Notes: generated by a model not told the origin, from the letters alone. A stretch of DNA of 64,000 bases from Bradyrhizobium sp. SZCCT0153 (GCF_018129995.1 NZ_JAFCKS010000001.1:1523001-1587000), one strand, 5' to 3'. Positions 35,338 through 45,865 are shown, counted from the stretch's first letter. Numbers and translations: made by a program.

Positions 35338-35580
35338 TCACATGCCGTAACTCTGGAACACCTTGCTGCACGACTTCGACAGTTTGGCCCGGTTGGCCTG
35401 CAGACAGCCCTGCACCGCGCCGTCATTGCCGAGGTCCTTGCGGCAGAACCGCGAAGCGTCCCGCGAACAGGCCTGCTGTTCCTGCGGCGAGCCCATATGG
35501 CCTTGTGCGAGAGCAGGCGCGTCCGACAGGCCGCTCAGGGCTGCCAACGCGATCGTCGCCAGGAGAAATTTGCAGGCCAT
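35338..35580 (-). CDS. Small exported Cys-rich-repeat protein (second copy)
   Basis: 80 residues from the ATG at 35580 (GGAG six bases upstream): signal peptide MACKFLLATIALAALSGLSDAPALA, then C38-x7-C46-x12-C59-x11-C71, the same spacing as the gene at 34533. Probably periplasmic, two disulfides. The stop is 37 bases upstream of the small winged-helix-like gene, so the three genes may form one transcript. Confidence 0.75.
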   Translation of the reverse strand: MACKFLLATIALAALSGLSDAPALAQGHMGSPQEQQACSRDASRFCRKDLGNDGAVQGCLQANRAKLSKSCSKVFQSYGM

Positions 35581-35726
35581 CGGCGGCTCCAATCTGACAA
35601 AATGGATATTCAGGTCCTGTCTGAACTCGTCGCCTTGCCGCTTGTTCCCCCGGGGGCAGAGCGCGTCCCCGCTATTCAAGGTTCCCGCGGCGCTGCTATA
35701 ACACTGGGGAAAGGTGAGGGTGCTCG

Positions 35727-36152
35727 ATGAAACGCTATCTGGTGTTTGCAATGGTGGGCCCGTTCGTGGGCGGGTTTCTGCTGCTGCTGACGACGACCTA
35801 TCAATCCGGCTATTGGGCCCAGACCAATCTCGCCGAGGTCGGCAAGCTGTTCGCCGTGTTCTTCAAATCCCTGCAGTACAGCTATCTGTTCGGCTTCCTG
35901 CCGTCGCTGATGATCGGCGCGGTCGACGACATCCTGGTGCACATTCGCCGGATCGGCCCTGTGCTGCGGATGCTGCTGGTCGGCCTGTTCGCCTTCGTCC
36001 TGGCCTCGCTGACCTACAGCTCGCGCGGACCGGATTCGGGCGCCGTGCAGTTCATCCTGTACGGCCTCGTCGGCTTCGTGCCGGCCGTGATTTCATCCTG
36101 GCTCGTCCATCGATATGTCGAGGAGCCGCAGCCGGTGGCCGCGCCGACCTGA
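35727..36152 (+). CDS. Small inner-membrane protein of unknown family
   Basis: 141 residues with four hydrophobic segments (about 5-25, 42-65, 80-98, 108-126). It may belong to a DUF5413-type family, but I am not certain. A short AGGGTG lies before the ATG. It is followed at 61 bases by the DUF4112 gene on the same strand. No catalytic motif is visible. Confidence 0.7.
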   Translation: MKRYLVFAMVGPFVGGFLLLLTTTYQSGYWAQTNLAEVGKLFAVFFKSLQYSYLFGFLPSLMIGAVDDILVHIRRIGPVLRMLLVGLFAFVLASLTYSSRGPDSGAVQFILYGLVGFVPAVISSWLVHRYVEEPQPVAAPT

Positions 36153-36212
36153 GCGCGCGACGTTCGCCCGCACACTGCAACCTCGGCGGCCTATCGGCGT
36201 TTCCTCCAGGCG

Positions 36213-36755
36213 ATGACCATGCCCGACGACGACATTCTTGCTCCGCGCAGGCCTCCTTCGGGAGGCGGCTCGCGCGCGTCTTCTGCGCGCACCGGAGCGC
36301 GCGGGCCGATCATCGATCAGGAGGGCCACGAGATCCGGCCCGAAACGCTGGAGCAGGGTTTCCGCGAATTTCGCTTCGAATTCGGTCAAGGGAGCCCGTT
36401 CGGCAATCTGACGCGCGAGCAGCGGATCGCGCGGCTCGAGGCGATCGCAAAGCTGCTCGACGTCGCCTTCATCCTGCCCGGCACCAACATCCGCTACGGC
36501 ATCGACGGGCTGATCGGGCTGATCCCCGTCGTCGGCGACATCATCACCACCGCGATCTCGCTGTGGCTGGTTCGCGAGGCCCGCGCCCTGGGTGCGCCCT
36601 GGTACATCACCGCGCGCATGCTCGGCAACGTGGCCGTCGACGGCGTGGTCGGCATGGTCCCGCTCGCGGGCGATGCCTTCGACGTCATGTTCCGCGCCAA
36701 CATGCGCAACGTGCGGCTACTCCGGCGCTGGCTCGACAAGCAGCCGCGGATCTGA
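36213..36755 (+). CDS. DUF4112 membrane protein
   Basis: 180 residues. An Arg/Ser/Gly-rich N-terminal tail (1-35) is followed by the DUF4112 core: LLDVAFILPGTNIRYGIDGLIGLIPVVGDIITT with two hydrophobic hairpins, and the GMVPLAGDAFDVMFRANMRN signature. Inner membrane; function unknown. ATGs at 36213 and 36219 are both possible. A hairpin lies just after the stop. Confidence 0.88.
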   Translation: MTMPDDDILAPRRPPSGGGSRASSARTGARGPIIDQEGHEIRPETLEQGFREFRFEFGQGSPFGNLTREQRIARLEAIAKLLDVAFILPGTNIRYGIDGLIGLIPVVGDIITTAISLWLVREARALGAPWYITARMLGNVAVDGVVGMVPLAGDAFDVMFRANMRNVRLLRRWLDKQPRI

Positions 36756-36773
36756 GCTCCCCCGGAAACGCGA

Positions 36774-36805
36774 AAAGCGCGACGGCCCTTCGGACATCGC
36801 GCTTT
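36774..36805. terminator. Hairpin between DUF4112 gene and convergent gene
   Basis: AAAGCGCGA (36774-36782) pairs with TCGCGCTTT (36797-36805) around a CGGCCCTTCGGACA loop that can itself pair. It starts 19 bases after the DUF4112 stop. No long T run. Confidence 0.5.
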
Positions 36806-36849
36806 CAACGCACATCGCAATGCTTGCGAAACTTAAGGCTTGCGAAAAC

Positions 36850-37140
36850 TTACGCCGCGTCGGCGTCGGTGGTCGCTTCCACCGGCTTGGGGCGGCGGGG
36901 CAGCGGGAAGGCTTCGCTCTCATACAGCGAGCGGATGCCGTTCTGGTCGAAGCGCGCTTCCTCGACCTGCAGATAGGCGCCGTTCAGCGAATCCGTCGGC
37001 AACTGCTCCATCGCGAACTGCACGGCCTCGGCCGCGGTGCCGAACCGGCGATAGGTGAAGCCTGCGCGCTTCTTCTTGCGGATCGCGGCGGGGAAGAGTT
37101 CGGCGGAGGTGTTGAAGTTGAACGGACGCAGTGGACGCAT
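36850..37140 (-). CDS. Small unknown cytosolic protein
   Basis: 96 residues from the ATG at 37140; a TTG two codons earlier is also in frame. It starts [34 protein letters not shown], basic at first, then carries a helix [12 protein letters not shown] and ends in an acidic tail. No signal peptide or known domain. GAGG lies about ten bases upstream. Confidence 0.65.
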   Translation of the reverse strand: MRPLRPFNFNTSAELFPAAIRKKKRAGFTYRRFGTAAEAVQFAMEQLPTDSLNGAYLQVEEARFDQNGIRSLYESEAFPLPRRPKPVEATTDADAA

Positions 37141-37323
37141 GGTCAAAGACCTCGTGATCTTGTCTGGGGCTTTAAGCGCGTGGGGTTTTGACGGGCTGCG
37201 GCCACGATCGGGTGGGCCCGCCGCTCATGTCATTTTCGCCCTCTAATATAGGCCGATTTGACAAAATTGCGACCCCCGCGATGGGAGATGATGAATCCGC
37301 GCATGGCAGCCCCGCAAGAGAAA

Positions 37324-37357
37324 TAAACCAAGTAAATTCAATGTCTTATTTGGTTTA
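37324..37357 (-). terminator. AT-rich inverted repeat overlapping the DUF3309 stop
   Basis: TAAACCAA (37324-37331) and TTGGTTTA (37350-37357) flank an 18-base AT-rich loop. The right arm contains the stop codon of the DUF3309 gene, so the hairpin forms at the very end of its message. This is an AT-rich island in GC-rich DNA. Confidence 0.4.
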
Positions 37358-37519
37358 CAACTTGCCGAGCAGCAGCAGGACGACCAGCACCACCAGCACG
37401 AGGCCGCCGATCCCCATGCCGGAATGGCCCATGCCATAGCCATAGCCGCCGACCCGGCCGGACATGCCGCCCAGAAGATAAATGATCACCAGGATGATCA
37501 GGATGGTCCCGAGCGACAT
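37355..37519 (-). CDS. DUF3309 small membrane protein
   Basis: 54 residues from the ATG at 37519, preceded by AGGAGG. Sequence MSLGTILIILVIIYLLGGMSG, a Gly/Tyr/His-rich loop, then GGLVLVVLVVLLLLGKL: two membrane helices joined by a glycine loop, the hallmark of DUF3309. Longer open frame upstream is not needed. Function unknown; members are often stress-induced. Confidence 0.85.
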   Translation of the reverse strand: MSLGTILIILVIIYLLGGMSGRVGGYGYGMGHSGMGIGGLVLVVLVVLLLLGKL

Positions 37520-37627
37520 GGCATCCTCCTTCGCGGCCGCAGCACCGCGATGATCGGCCGCACCGCCACAGAAGGAAAGCACATCGCGGCGCCGGGTTCC
37601 ATGGCGGAACCCGGCGCCGCGCAGCGT

Positions 37628-38047
<420 letters not shown>

Positions 38048-38105
38048 GGGTCTCCCGTTTTTTCGGTGATCTCGTTTTCAGTGATCTTGTTCAGTGATCT
38101 TGCGA

Positions 38106-38816
38106 TCAGTTGGTGGCCTTGCTGGCGCTCACCAGCGTCGGCTTCTCGATGTAGTTATCCGCGAACAGCTTTTTCAAGTTCTCGACCTTCGGGAGGTCGT
38201 TATAGGCGATGTAGGGCTGGTTCGGGTGCAGCGTCAGATAGTCCTGGTGATAGGCCTCCGCCGGATAGAACGCCTCGAGCGCCCCGACCTTGGTCACGAT
38301 CGGCTTGCCGAAGACCTTGGCGCCGTTGAGCTGGGCGATATAGGCCTCGGCCACCTTCTTCTGCTCGTCGGAGGTGGTGAAGATCGCCGAGCGATATTGC
38401 GTGCCGCTATCGGGGCCCTGGCGGTTGAGCTGGGTCGGGTCGTGCGCCACCGAGAAGTAGATCTGGAGGATCTTTCCGTAACTGATCTTCTTCGGGTCGT
38501 ACTTGATCTCGACCGACTCGGCGTGGCCGGTCCGGCCGCTCGAAACGGTCTGGTAATCGGCGGTCGCCTTGGTGCCGCCGGCATAACCGGAGACCGCGTT
38601 GACGACCCCGGCGGCGTGCTGGAACACGCCCTGCACGCCCCAGAAGCAGCCGCCGGCGATCACGGCAGTCTGGATTCCGGTTGCGGGTGCTGAATCCACG
38701 GCGGGAGCCGGGATCACGACCGCATCCTCTGCGGCCCGGGACGGCATGGTGTAAGCCAGCGCCAAAGCTGTGGTTGCGGCGGCGGCGAGCAAGGACAGGA
38801 GGGCGGGGCGGCGCAT
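38106..38816 (-). CDS. msrA: Peptide methionine-S-sulfoxide reductase, exported form
   Basis: 236 residues from the ATG at 38816 (AGAGGA upstream). A signal peptide (MRRPALLSLLAAAATTALALAYTMPSRAA) precedes the MsrA core, whose catalytic Cys57 is in AGGCFWGVQG; YHQDYL and GTQYRSAIF follow. It reduces the S form of methionine sulfoxide. The signal places it in the periplasm, whereas msrB next to it lacks one. Confidence 0.95.
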   Translation of the reverse strand: MRRPALLSLLAAAATTALALAYTMPSRAAEDAVVIPAPAVDSAPATGIQTAVIAGGCFWGVQGVFQHAAGVVNAVSGYAGGTKATADYQTVSSGRTGHAESVEIKYDPKKISYGKILQIYFSVAHDPTQLNRQGPDSGTQYRSAIFTTSDEQKKVAEAYIAQLNGAKVFGKPIVTKVGALEAFYPAEAYHQDYLTLHPNQPYIAYNDLPKVENLKKLFADNYIEKPTLVSASKATN

Positions 38817-39062
38817 GGTGGATCCTCTTTCGGAAGGCCTGCAGTCTAAGGCGGTTGGAGCCGGGCGAACAGCCTGCCCGGCATTTTCAGACATCTGAGA
38901 TACGGGCCGGCCGGGCCATTGTTACGGCCTGACGGACACGGGTCCGTGAAGAAGGCCGCTCAGGACAGCGCGGCTTTGCGAGGCGGGGAACTCCGCGCTA
39001 GATGAACCGGCGCGATCGATGATCGACCTAGAAATGTGATGGCTGGAGCTGGTCCGAGAAAC

Positions 39063-40760
39063 ATGCTGCGCGTCGTATCCCTGACCCTCGTCGTCATGTT
39101 CGCCATGCTGGCCGCCTGGAGCCCGATCGCGGCCGCCGATCCGCAAGCCGGCGACGACCTCGCCACCTGCCATGACCGCCAGGCGGAGACCAAGGCCCGC
39201 GCGACGGCCTGCGACAACCTGCTCAACGCCGACCGAGTCACCGGCAAGGACAAGGGCATCGCGCTCTCCGTGCGCGGCAATACGCTGATCAACAAGCGCG
39301 ACTACGTCCACGCGATCGAGACCCTGTCCATGGCCGTCGACCTCGATCCCGACAATGTCGTGACGGTCAACCTGCGCGGCCTCGCCTATGAGCGGACCGG
39401 CCAGGACGACCTCGCGATGGCGGACTACAACCTCGCGCTCCAGAAGCGCCCGACCTACGGTGTCCCCTACAACAACCGCGGCGTCATTCATCTGCGCAGG
39501 AACGCGCTGCAAAGCGCACTCGACGATTTCAACCTGTCGATCAGGTACGCGCCAAAATTCCTGCTCGGCTGGACCAACCGCGCCCGCGTGCGCACCCTGA
39601 TGAAGGACTATGACGGCGCGATCGCGGATTTTGCAGAAGCCGAAAGGATCGATCCGAACGCGCCGCAGATCGCCGGCAACCGCTGCATCACCTACGGCAT
39701 GATGGGCAGGTTCGATCAGGCCTTCGCCGACTGCGACGGCTTGATCCAGAAGCAGCCGAAGAACCAGTACGCGCTCAACAATCGGGGCGAAGTCAACCTC
39801 ATGAAGGGTGACTTCGATGCCGCGTTGAAGGACTACAACACGGTCATTCAGCTCAACCCGAACAGTGTGCGCGCCCATTCCGGCCGCGGCCAGATCTACG
39901 AGCGCAAGCACGATCTCGGCCAGGCGCGCGCCGACTATCGCGCCGCGGCCTATTCGCTGACGAAGTTCGACGAGCTCGACGTCGCGCGCGCACGCGCCAG
40001 GGCGCAGGAGCGGCTCGCCGCGCTGACGCCGCAGGCGCCGGCCGGGTCCACCGGGCGCCGCGTGGCGCTGGTGATCGGCAACGGCGCCTACAAGAACGTC
40101 CATGCGCTGCCCAATCCGCCGCGCGATTCGAAACTGATCGCGAGCGTGCTGCACGATCTCGGCTTCCAGACCGTGATGTCGACCAGCGACCTGACCCGCG
40201 ACAAGTTCTTCCAGGCCTTGCAGGCCTTTGCGGCGGAAGCGGAGAAGGCGGATTGGGCCATGGTCTACTATGCCGGACACGGTTTCGAGATCGGCGGCGT
40301 CAACTATCTGGTGCCGGTCGACGCCAAGCTTTCGGCCGACAAGGACGCCGAGACCGAAGCCGTGGCGCTGGAGCAGGTGATCGCGGCCGTCGGTGCCGCG
40401 CGAAAAGTCCGCCTCGTGGTGCTGGACGCCTGCCGCGACAATCCGTTCGCGCCGACCATGCAGCGCACGCTGTCGCTGAAGCTGGTCGACAAGGGCTTTT
40501 CCAACATCGAGCCCGGCGCGGGCTTCATGGTGGTCTACGCCGCCAAGCACGGCGAGACTGCGATGGACGGCGACGGCAGCGCCAACAGTCCCTTCGCCAC
40601 CGCGCTCGCCCGCGACGTCAAGGAGCCCCGCGTCGAGATCAGAAAACTGTTCGACATCGTTCGCGACGACGTCTGGGCCGCGACCAGGCACGGCCAGCAG
40701 CCGTTCACCTACGGCTCGCCGCCGGGGCGCGAGGATTTCTATTTCGTCGCGGGGAAGTGA
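39063..40760 (+). CDS. Exported TPR-caspase (peptidase C14) protein
   Basis: 565 residues from the ATG at 39063, chosen because the signal peptide MLRVVSLTLVVMFAMLAAW begins there; ATG 39039 is also possible. Residues about 70-310 form TPR repeats (GLAYERTGQDDLAMADYNLAL). Residues about 330-560 are a caspase-like fold: RRVALVIGNGAYKNV, His406 in YYAGHGFE and Cys457 in LDACRDNP, so the catalytic dyad is intact. It is probably a periplasmic cysteine peptidase cutting after basic residues like metacaspase relatives, with the TPRs choosing partners. Its role is unknown. It is divergent from the msrA/msrB pair. Confidence 0.9.
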   Translation: MLRVVSLTLVVMFAMLAAWSPIAAADPQAGDDLATCHDRQAETKARATACDNLLNADRVTGKDKGIALSVRGNTLINKRDYVHAIETLSMAVDLDPDNVVTVNLRGLAYERTGQDDLAMADYNLALQKRPTYGVPYNNRGVIHLRRNALQSALDDFNLSIRYAPKFLLGWTNRARVRTLMKDYDGAIADFAEAERIDPNAPQIAGNRCITYGMMGRFDQAFADCDGLIQKQPKNQYALNNRGEVNLMKGDFDAALKDYNTVIQLNPNSVRAHSGRGQIYERKHDLGQARADYRAAAYSLTKFDELDVARARARAQERLAALTPQAPAGSTGRRVALVIGNGAYKNVHALPNPPRDSKLIASVLHDLGFQTVMSTSDLTRDKFFQALQAFAAEAEKADWAMVYYAGHGFEIGGVNYLVPVDAKLSADKDAETEAVALEQVIAAVGAARKVRLVVLDACRDNPFAPTMQRTLSLKLVDKGFSNIEPGAGFMVVYAAKHGETAMDGDGSANSPFATALARDVKEPRVEIRKLFDIVRDDVWAATRHGQQPFTYGSPPGREDFYFVAGK

Positions 40761-40793
40761 GGGCTGCGTCGGGATGCGAAAGCCGTGCGTCTC

Positions 40794-40833
40794 AAAAAGG
40801 GTGGGCACGGTGCCTTGCGCATTTGCCCACCCT
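40794..40833 (-). terminator. Intrinsic terminator of the helicase gene, made from an interspersed repeat
   Basis: AGGGTGGGC (40798-40806) pairs with GCCCACCCT (40825-40833). Read on the minus strand the stem is followed by CCTTTTTGAG, a T run. It lies just beyond the stop of the minus-strand helicase gene and also faces the end of the caspase gene. The arms match the repeats at 16753 and 53329. Confidence 0.7.
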
Positions 40834-40847
40834 GCGCCACCGGCGTG

Positions 40848-41963
40848 TCACACCACGATGCTCAGCCTTTTCGCCGCCCGCGTGATGCCGGTGTACAGCC
40901 ACCGCGCCCTCGACTCCTGGAACGCAAAGCTCTCGTCGAACAGCACGACGTCGTCCCATTGCGAGCCCTGCGATTTGTGCACGGTCAGGACGTAGCCGTA
41001 GTCGAACTCGTCATAGGGCTTGCGCTGCTCCCAGGCGATCGCCTCGACGCCGCCTTCGAAGCAGTCGGCACGCACCGAGACCTTCGTCACCTTGTGCCCG
41101 AGATCCTCGTCGGGTGACAGCCGCATGCTGAGGATGCGCGATTTCGAGCGCGAGGTGTTGCGCGATTTCACGCGCCACAGGCCGCCGTTGAACAGGCCCT
41201 TCTTGCGGTTGTTGCGCAGGCACACCAGCTTGTCGCCGGCGACCGGGAAGACGTCCTCGATGTTCTGCCGCTGACGCACCCGCATGTTGTACGCGCGCCT
41301 TGTGTTGTTGCGGCCGACCAGGACCTGGTCGGCGCCCATGACGCGATCGGGATCGAGCTCCTTGCGCGACACCACCTCGCTCTCGCCATAGCGGCCGATG
41401 TCGAGCTCGCGCCCTTCGCGGACGTCCATCGACATCCGCACGATCGGATCGTCCTGGGCCTGGCGGTGCACCTCGGTCAGCATCGCGTCGGGCTCGGTGT
41501 TGGTGAAGAAGCCGCCGCCCTGGATCGGCGGCAGCTGGGCGGGATCGCCCAGCACCAGCAGCGGGCAGTCGAACGACATCAGGTCGCGGCCGAGTTCGGC
41601 GTCGACCATCGAGCATTCGTCGATCACGATCAGCTTGGCTTTGGATGCCGGCGCGTCGTCCCACAGCTCGAAGCTCGGCTGCTCCTCGCCGGATTCACGG
41701 GCGCGGTAGATCAGGGAGTGGATGGTGGAGGCCTCGTCGCAGCCCTTGTTGCGCATGACGAGCGCCGCCTTGCCGGTGAAGGCGGCGAATTTCACCTCGC
41801 CGTCGACGCCCTCGGCAATGTGCCGCGCCAGCGTGGTCTTGCCGGTGCCGGCAAAGCCGAACAGCCGGAACACCGGCGGCGTGCCGGCCCGGCCCGGTTT
41901 TGCCTTGAGCCAGTCGCCAACGGCCTTGAGCGCGGCGTCCTGATGCGGGGTGAAAGTGGCCAT
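40848..41963 (-). CDS. Stand-alone RecD-like ATP-dependent DNA helicase
   Basis: 371 residues from the ATG at 41963. Motif I GFAGTGKT is at 36-43, motif II LIVIDECSMVD, motif III LVLGDPAQLPPI, and the C-terminal UvrD_C_2 signature YVLTVHKSQGSQWDDVVLFDE, ending TGITRAAKRLSIV. This is a superfamily 1B helicase like RecD2 or Dda, without a RecB or RecC partner nearby. Role in DNA repair or replication is likely. The open frame extends upstream into a repeat, so the shorter start is preferred. Confidence 0.9.
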   Translation of the reverse strand: MATFTPHQDAALKAVGDWLKAKPGRAGTPPVFRLFGFAGTGKTTLARHIAEGVDGEVKFAAFTGKAALVMRNKGCDEASTIHSLIYRARESGEEQPSFELWDDAPASKAKLIVIDECSMVDAELGRDLMSFDCPLLVLGDPAQLPPIQGGGFFTNTEPDAMLTEVHRQAQDDPIVRMSMDVREGRELDIGRYGESEVVSRKELDPDRVMGADQVLVGRNNTRRAYNMRVRQRQNIEDVFPVAGDKLVCLRNNRKKGLFNGGLWRVKSRNTSRSKSRILSMRLSPDEDLGHKVTKVSVRADCFEGGVEAIAWEQRKPYDEFDYGYVLTVHKSQGSQWDDVVLFDESFAFQESRARWLYTGITRAAKRLSIVV

Positions 41964-42076
41964 GTCTGTCTTGAGGAGGGGGGCGAAACGGAGCGATTCG
42001 CCATCCCCAAAACTAACCATTCGCCCCGCTGGTTCAAGCGCGGGGCCATCGCATTTCAAGGCCGTTGTTCGCGGCC

Positions 42077-42206
42077 CATCCTTCGAGACGCCCGCCTTTT
42101 TGCGGGCCCTCAGGATGAGGGCGGAGTGCGCGGCGGCAGTTTCGGCAGGCGAGGTGCCGCCTAGCCTCATCCAGAGCAGACCGCAAAGCGGTCGTCTCGA
42201 AGGACG
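42077..42206. repeat. 130-base interspersed element with inverted ends
   Basis: Ends CCTTCGAGACG (42080-42090) and CGTCTCGAAGG (42193-42203) are perfect complements; inside lie GCCCGC/GCGGGC and CTCAGGATGAGG motifs. The CATCCTTCGAGACGCCCGC signature is one I know from intergenic spaces of Bradyrhizobium. It lies between napC and the helicase gene, so it may end the nap message. Confidence 0.7.
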
Positions 42207-42230
42207 AGGCGCGCGCTCAACGGATCGCCC

Positions 42231-42872
42231 CTACTGCCAGCCGGGAACGCCGCGCATGTCGGGCAGATGGTGGGCGATGCCCTTGTGGCAGTCGATGCAG
42301 GTCTTTTCCTTGGTGAACAGGAAGCGCTGGTGCGCCACCGAGGCCCGCGGCGACTGCTTGGTGATGTCCATGGAATCGGCGCTGTGGCAGTTGCGGCATT
42401 CCAGCGAATCGTTGGCTTTGAAGCGCGCCCATTCATGCGCGGCGAGCTCGAGTCGGTGGTCCTGGAATTTCTCGCGGGTGTCGATCGTGCCGAAAAGCTT
42501 GCCCCAGACCTCCTTGGAGGCCTGCATCTTGCGCGCGATCTTGTCGGTCCAGTTGTGCGGCACGTGGCAGTCCGGGCAGGTCGCGCGCACGCCGGAGCGG
42601 TTGGAGAAGTGGATGGTCGACTTCAGCTCGGCGAAGACGTTGTCCTTCATCTCGTGGCAGCCGGTGCAGAACTTCTCGGTATTGGTCAATTCCAGCGCGG
42701 TGTTGAAGCCGCCCCAGAAGATCACGCCGGCCGCAAAGCCCGCCAGCACCAGCACGCCGAGCCCGAACACCGAGCTCGGCCGGATCAGCACCTGCCAGAG
42801 CTCCAGCGCGAAATCCCGGCAGCGCGGGATGAAGCCGCGCTTGGCTTTTGGCTCGTCAGCAGTCGTCGTCAT
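42231..42872 (-). CDS. napC: Tetrahaem quinol dehydrogenase NapC
   Basis: 213 residues. A membrane anchor (about 34-56) is followed by four CxxCH haem sites: FCTGCH, TCPDCH, ECRNCH and TCIDCH. It takes electrons from quinol and passes them to NapB in the periplasm. The ATG overlaps the napB stop (ATGA). Last gene of napEDABC. Confidence 0.97.
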   Translation of the reverse strand: MTTTADEPKAKRGFIPRCRDFALELWQVLIRPSSVFGLGVLVLAGFAAGVIFWGGFNTALELTNTEKFCTGCHEMKDNVFAELKSTIHFSNRSGVRATCPDCHVPHNWTDKIARKMQASKEVWGKLFGTIDTREKFQDHRLELAAHEWARFKANDSLECRNCHSADSMDITKQSPRASVAHQRFLFTKEKTCIDCHKGIAHHLPDMRGVPGWQ

Positions 42873-43339
42873 CGCCGGCCACCCGGACTTGCACGCGACA
42901 GCAAGGTGTCGATATCCGTAAAATCGTTGCTGACGGGCGGCGTGGCGGTGTTCTGCGGCACGTGGCATTCCGTGCAGAAGAAGCGGCGCGGCGAGATCGA
43001 GGCCAGGAACTGGCCGTCGCGGTCCATGAAATGCGTGATCGAGACCATCGGCGCCTGCGATTCGGCGATCCGTGCCCGCGCGTGGCAGGACAGGCATTTG
43101 TTGCCGTTGAGGTCGATCTGGTAGCCGTCGATCGTATGCGGGATCACCGGCGGCTGCTCCGGATAGTTGCGAACCTCTCGCTCGGACGTGTTTCGGTTCG
43201 GCAGCATCGGAGGCGCCGGACCCTCTTCATTGAGCGGGGTCGGACCGCGCAGGCCCGATGTCACCGTCTGCGCGGTCAGCGAGCTCGCGCCTGCGGCGAC
43301 CGCGACCGCGAGCAGGGCGATTGCAAATCGTTTCATCAT
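42869..43339 (-). CDS. napB: Periplasmic nitrate reductase dihaem subunit
   Basis: 156 residues with a signal peptide ([23 protein letters not shown]) and two haem sites, KCLSCHARA and FCTECHVPQ. It relays electrons from NapC to NapA. Start ATGATG overlaps the napA stop by four bases. Confidence 0.97.
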   Translation of the reverse strand: MMKRFAIALLAVAVAAGASSLTAQTVTSGLRGPTPLNEEGPAPPMLPNRNTSEREVRNYPEQPPVIPHTIDGYQIDLNGNKCLSCHARARIAESQAPMVSITHFMDRDGQFLASISPRRFFCTECHVPQNTATPPVSNDFTDIDTLLSRASPGGRR

Positions 43340-45849
43340 GACAGGTTCACCCGCTCGATGCGCACGGCGCATTTCTTGTAGTCGGTTTGCAGCGAGATCG
43401 GATCGGTGGCGTCGAGCGTCACCTTGTTGATCAGCTTGGATTCGTCGAACCACGGCACGAACACCAGCCCGCGCGGCGGCCGGTCGCGGCCGCGCGTCTC
43501 GACCCGGACGCGGATGAAGCCGCGGCGGGAGACCACCTTCACCTCGTCGCCGCGGCGGATCTTCGCTTCCTGCGCGTCGTCGGGATGCATGAAGCACACG
43601 GCCTCGGGGAAGGCCTTGTAGAGCTCGGGCACCCGGCGCGTCATGGTGCCGGAATGCCAGTGCTCGAGCACGCGGCCGGTCGAGAGCCAGAACGGATATT
43701 CGTTGTCGGGCGATTCCGCCGCCGGCTCGTAGGGCAGGGCGAAGATGCGCGCCTTGCCGTCGGGATAGCCGTAGAACTGCACGTCGGTGCCTTGCTTGAC
43801 ATAGGGGTCGCTGCCTTCGCGGAAACGCCATTTGGTTTCCTGGCCGTTGACGACAGGCCAGCGCAGCCCGCGTTCGCGGTGATAGGTGTCGAACGGCGCG
43901 AGGTCGTGGCCGTGGCCGCGGCCGAAGGCGGCGTATTCCTCGAACAGGCCCTTGTGGACGTAGAAGCCGAACGCCTTGGACTCGTCGTTGAGATAACCCT
44001 GCTCGATGTCGGAGACCGGGAACTTGTCGACCTGACCGTTCTTGTAGAGCACGTCGAACAGCGTCTTGCCGCGTACGTCCGGCTTCTTGGCGATCAGCTC
44101 CTCGGGCCAGACCTCCTCGATCTTGAAGCGCTTGGAGAATTCCATGAGCTGCCAGAGATCGGACTTCGACTCGCCCGGGGCAGCGACGAGCTGATGCCAG
44201 AACTGCGTACGCCGCTCGGCATTGCCATAGGCGCCTTCCTTCTCCACCCACATCGCGGTCGGCAGGATCAGGTCGGCCGCGAGCGCGGTGACCGACGGAT
44301 AGGCATCCGAGACCACGATGAAATTGTCGGGGTTGCGGAAGCCCGGGTAGGTCTCCTCGTTGGCGTTGGGACCGGCCTGGAGGTTGTTGTTGACCTGGAC
44401 CCAATAGGCGTTGATCAGGCCGTCCTTCAGCATCCGGCTTTGCAGCACGGCGTGGGCGCCGGGCTTGTCGGGAATGGTGCCCTCCGGGAGCAGCCAGATC
44501 TGCTCGGCCTTGGTGCGGTGCTCCTTGTTGGTCACGACCATGTCCGCCGGCAGGCGGTGCGAGAAGGTGCCGACCTCGCGCGCGGTGCCGCAGGCCGAAG
44601 GCTGGCCGGTCAGCGAGAACGGGCTGTTGCCGGGCGAGGAGATCTTTCCGGTCAGAAGGTGGATGTTGTAGACGAGGTTGTTGCACCAGACGCCGCGGGT
44701 GTGCTGGTTGAATCCCATGGTCCAGAACGAGACCACCTTGGTCTTGGGGTCGGCATAGAGCTCGGCGAGCGCCTCCAGCCGGTTCAGCGGCACGCCGGAC
44801 ATTTCGGCCGCCTTCTCCAGCGAGTACTCCGACACGAACTTTGCGTACTCGTCGTAGCTCATCTCGGTGGAATCGTTGGCCTTGGCCGCGCCTGTCGCCT
44901 TCTTCTGCAGCGGATGCTCGGGCCTCAAGCCATAACCGATGTCGGTCTGGCCGCGCCTGAAGATGGTATGCGCGGCAACGAAGTCCTTGTTGACCCGGCC
45001 GGTCTTGATGATGTGGTTGGCGATCGCGTTCAGCAGATAGAGATCGGTCTGCGGCTTGAAGATCATGCCGATGTCGGCGAGGTCGAACGAGCGGTGCTCG
45101 AAGGTCGAGAGCACGGCGACGCGGACATGCGGCGCGGACAGCCGGCGGTCGGCGAGGCGCGTCCACAGGATCGGATGCATCTCCGCCATGTTGGAGCCCC
45201 ACAGCACGAAGGCGTCGGTGGCCTCGATGTCGTCATAGCAGCCGGCCGGCTCGTCGATGCCGAAGGTGCGCATCATGCCGGCGACGGCGGAGGCCATGCA
45301 GTGGCGCGCATTGGGGTCGATGTTGTTGGTGCGGAAGCCGGCCTTGAACAGCTTCACGGCCGCATAGCCCTCCCAGACCGTCCACTGACCGGAGCCGAAC
45401 ATGGCGACGCCGTTCGGCCCGCGCTTCTTGATCGCCTCCTTCCACTTCACCTCCATGATGTCGAAGGCTTCGGTCCAGCTGATGGGCGTGAATTCGCCGT
45501 TCTTGTCGTACTTGCCGTTCGTCTTGCGCAGCATCGGCTGCGTCAGGCGGTCGTGGCCGTACATGATCTTGGAGAGGAAGTAGCCCTTGACGCAGTTGAG
45601 GCCGCGGTTGACCTCGGCCTTGGTGTCGCCGTGGGTGGCGACGACGCGGTTGTCCTTGGTCGCGACCATCACCGAGCAGCCGGTGCCGCAGAAGCGGCAG
45701 GCGGCCTTGTCCCATTTCAGTTCGGCGACGTCGCGATCAGTGACGAGGTTCGCGGCGAGCGCCGGGACTGGCATGCCCGCGGCGGCGGCCGCGATCGCGG
45801 CGGCCTCCAGCTTCAGCATCTGGCGGCGGTCGAGCTTTGGTGATGTCAT
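43336..45849 (-). CDS. napA: Periplasmic nitrate reductase catalytic subunit
   Basis: 837 residues, the usual length. Twin-arginine signal ([19 protein letters not shown]), [4Fe-4S] cysteines C51, C54, C58 and C86, and molybdenum ligand Cys184 in [11 protein letters not shown]. It reduces nitrate to nitrite at a Mo-bis-MGD centre in the periplasm. The export chaperone NapD is encoded 16 bases upstream. In Bradyrhizobium Nap starts denitrification and supports anaerobic growth on nitrate. Confidence 0.98.
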   Translation of the reverse strand: MTSPKLDRRQMLKLEAAAIAAAAAGMPVPALAANLVTDRDVAELKWDKAACRFCGTGCSVMVATKDNRVVATHGDTKAEVNRGLNCVKGYFLSKIMYGHDRLTQPMLRKTNGKYDKNGEFTPISWTEAFDIMEVKWKEAIKKRGPNGVAMFGSGQWTVWEGYAAVKLFKAGFRTNNIDPNARHCMASAVAGMMRTFGIDEPAGCYDDIEATDAFVLWGSNMAEMHPILWTRLADRRLSAPHVRVAVLSTFEHRSFDLADIGMIFKPQTDLYLLNAIANHIIKTGRVNKDFVAAHTIFRRGQTDIGYGLRPEHPLQKKATGAAKANDSTEMSYDEYAKFVSEYSLEKAAEMSGVPLNRLEALAELYADPKTKVVSFWTMGFNQHTRGVWCNNLVYNIHLLTGKISSPGNSPFSLTGQPSACGTAREVGTFSHRLPADMVVTNKEHRTKAEQIWLLPEGTIPDKPGAHAVLQSRMLKDGLINAYWVQVNNNLQAGPNANEETYPGFRNPDNFIVVSDAYPSVTALAADLILPTAMWVEKEGAYGNAERRTQFWHQLVAAPGESKSDLWQLMEFSKRFKIEEVWPEELIAKKPDVRGKTLFDVLYKNGQVDKFPVSDIEQGYLNDESKAFGFYVHKGLFEEYAAFGRGHGHDLAPFDTYHRERGLRWPVVNGQETKWRFREGSDPYVKQGTDVQFYGYPDGKARIFALPYEPAAESPDNEYPFWLSTGRVLEHWHSGTMTRRVPELYKAFPEAVCFMHPDDAQEAKIRRGDEVKVVSRRGFIRVRVETRGRDRPPRGLVFVPWFDESKLINKVTLDATDPISLQTDYKKCAVRIERVNLS

Positions 45850-45865
45850 GATGGCTCTTCCTTGC

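Noticed and set aside
43387..45843. 818-residue plus-strand frame opposite napA
   Set aside because: Antisense shadow of napA; composition rich in Val, Glu, Arg and Gly without any motif.
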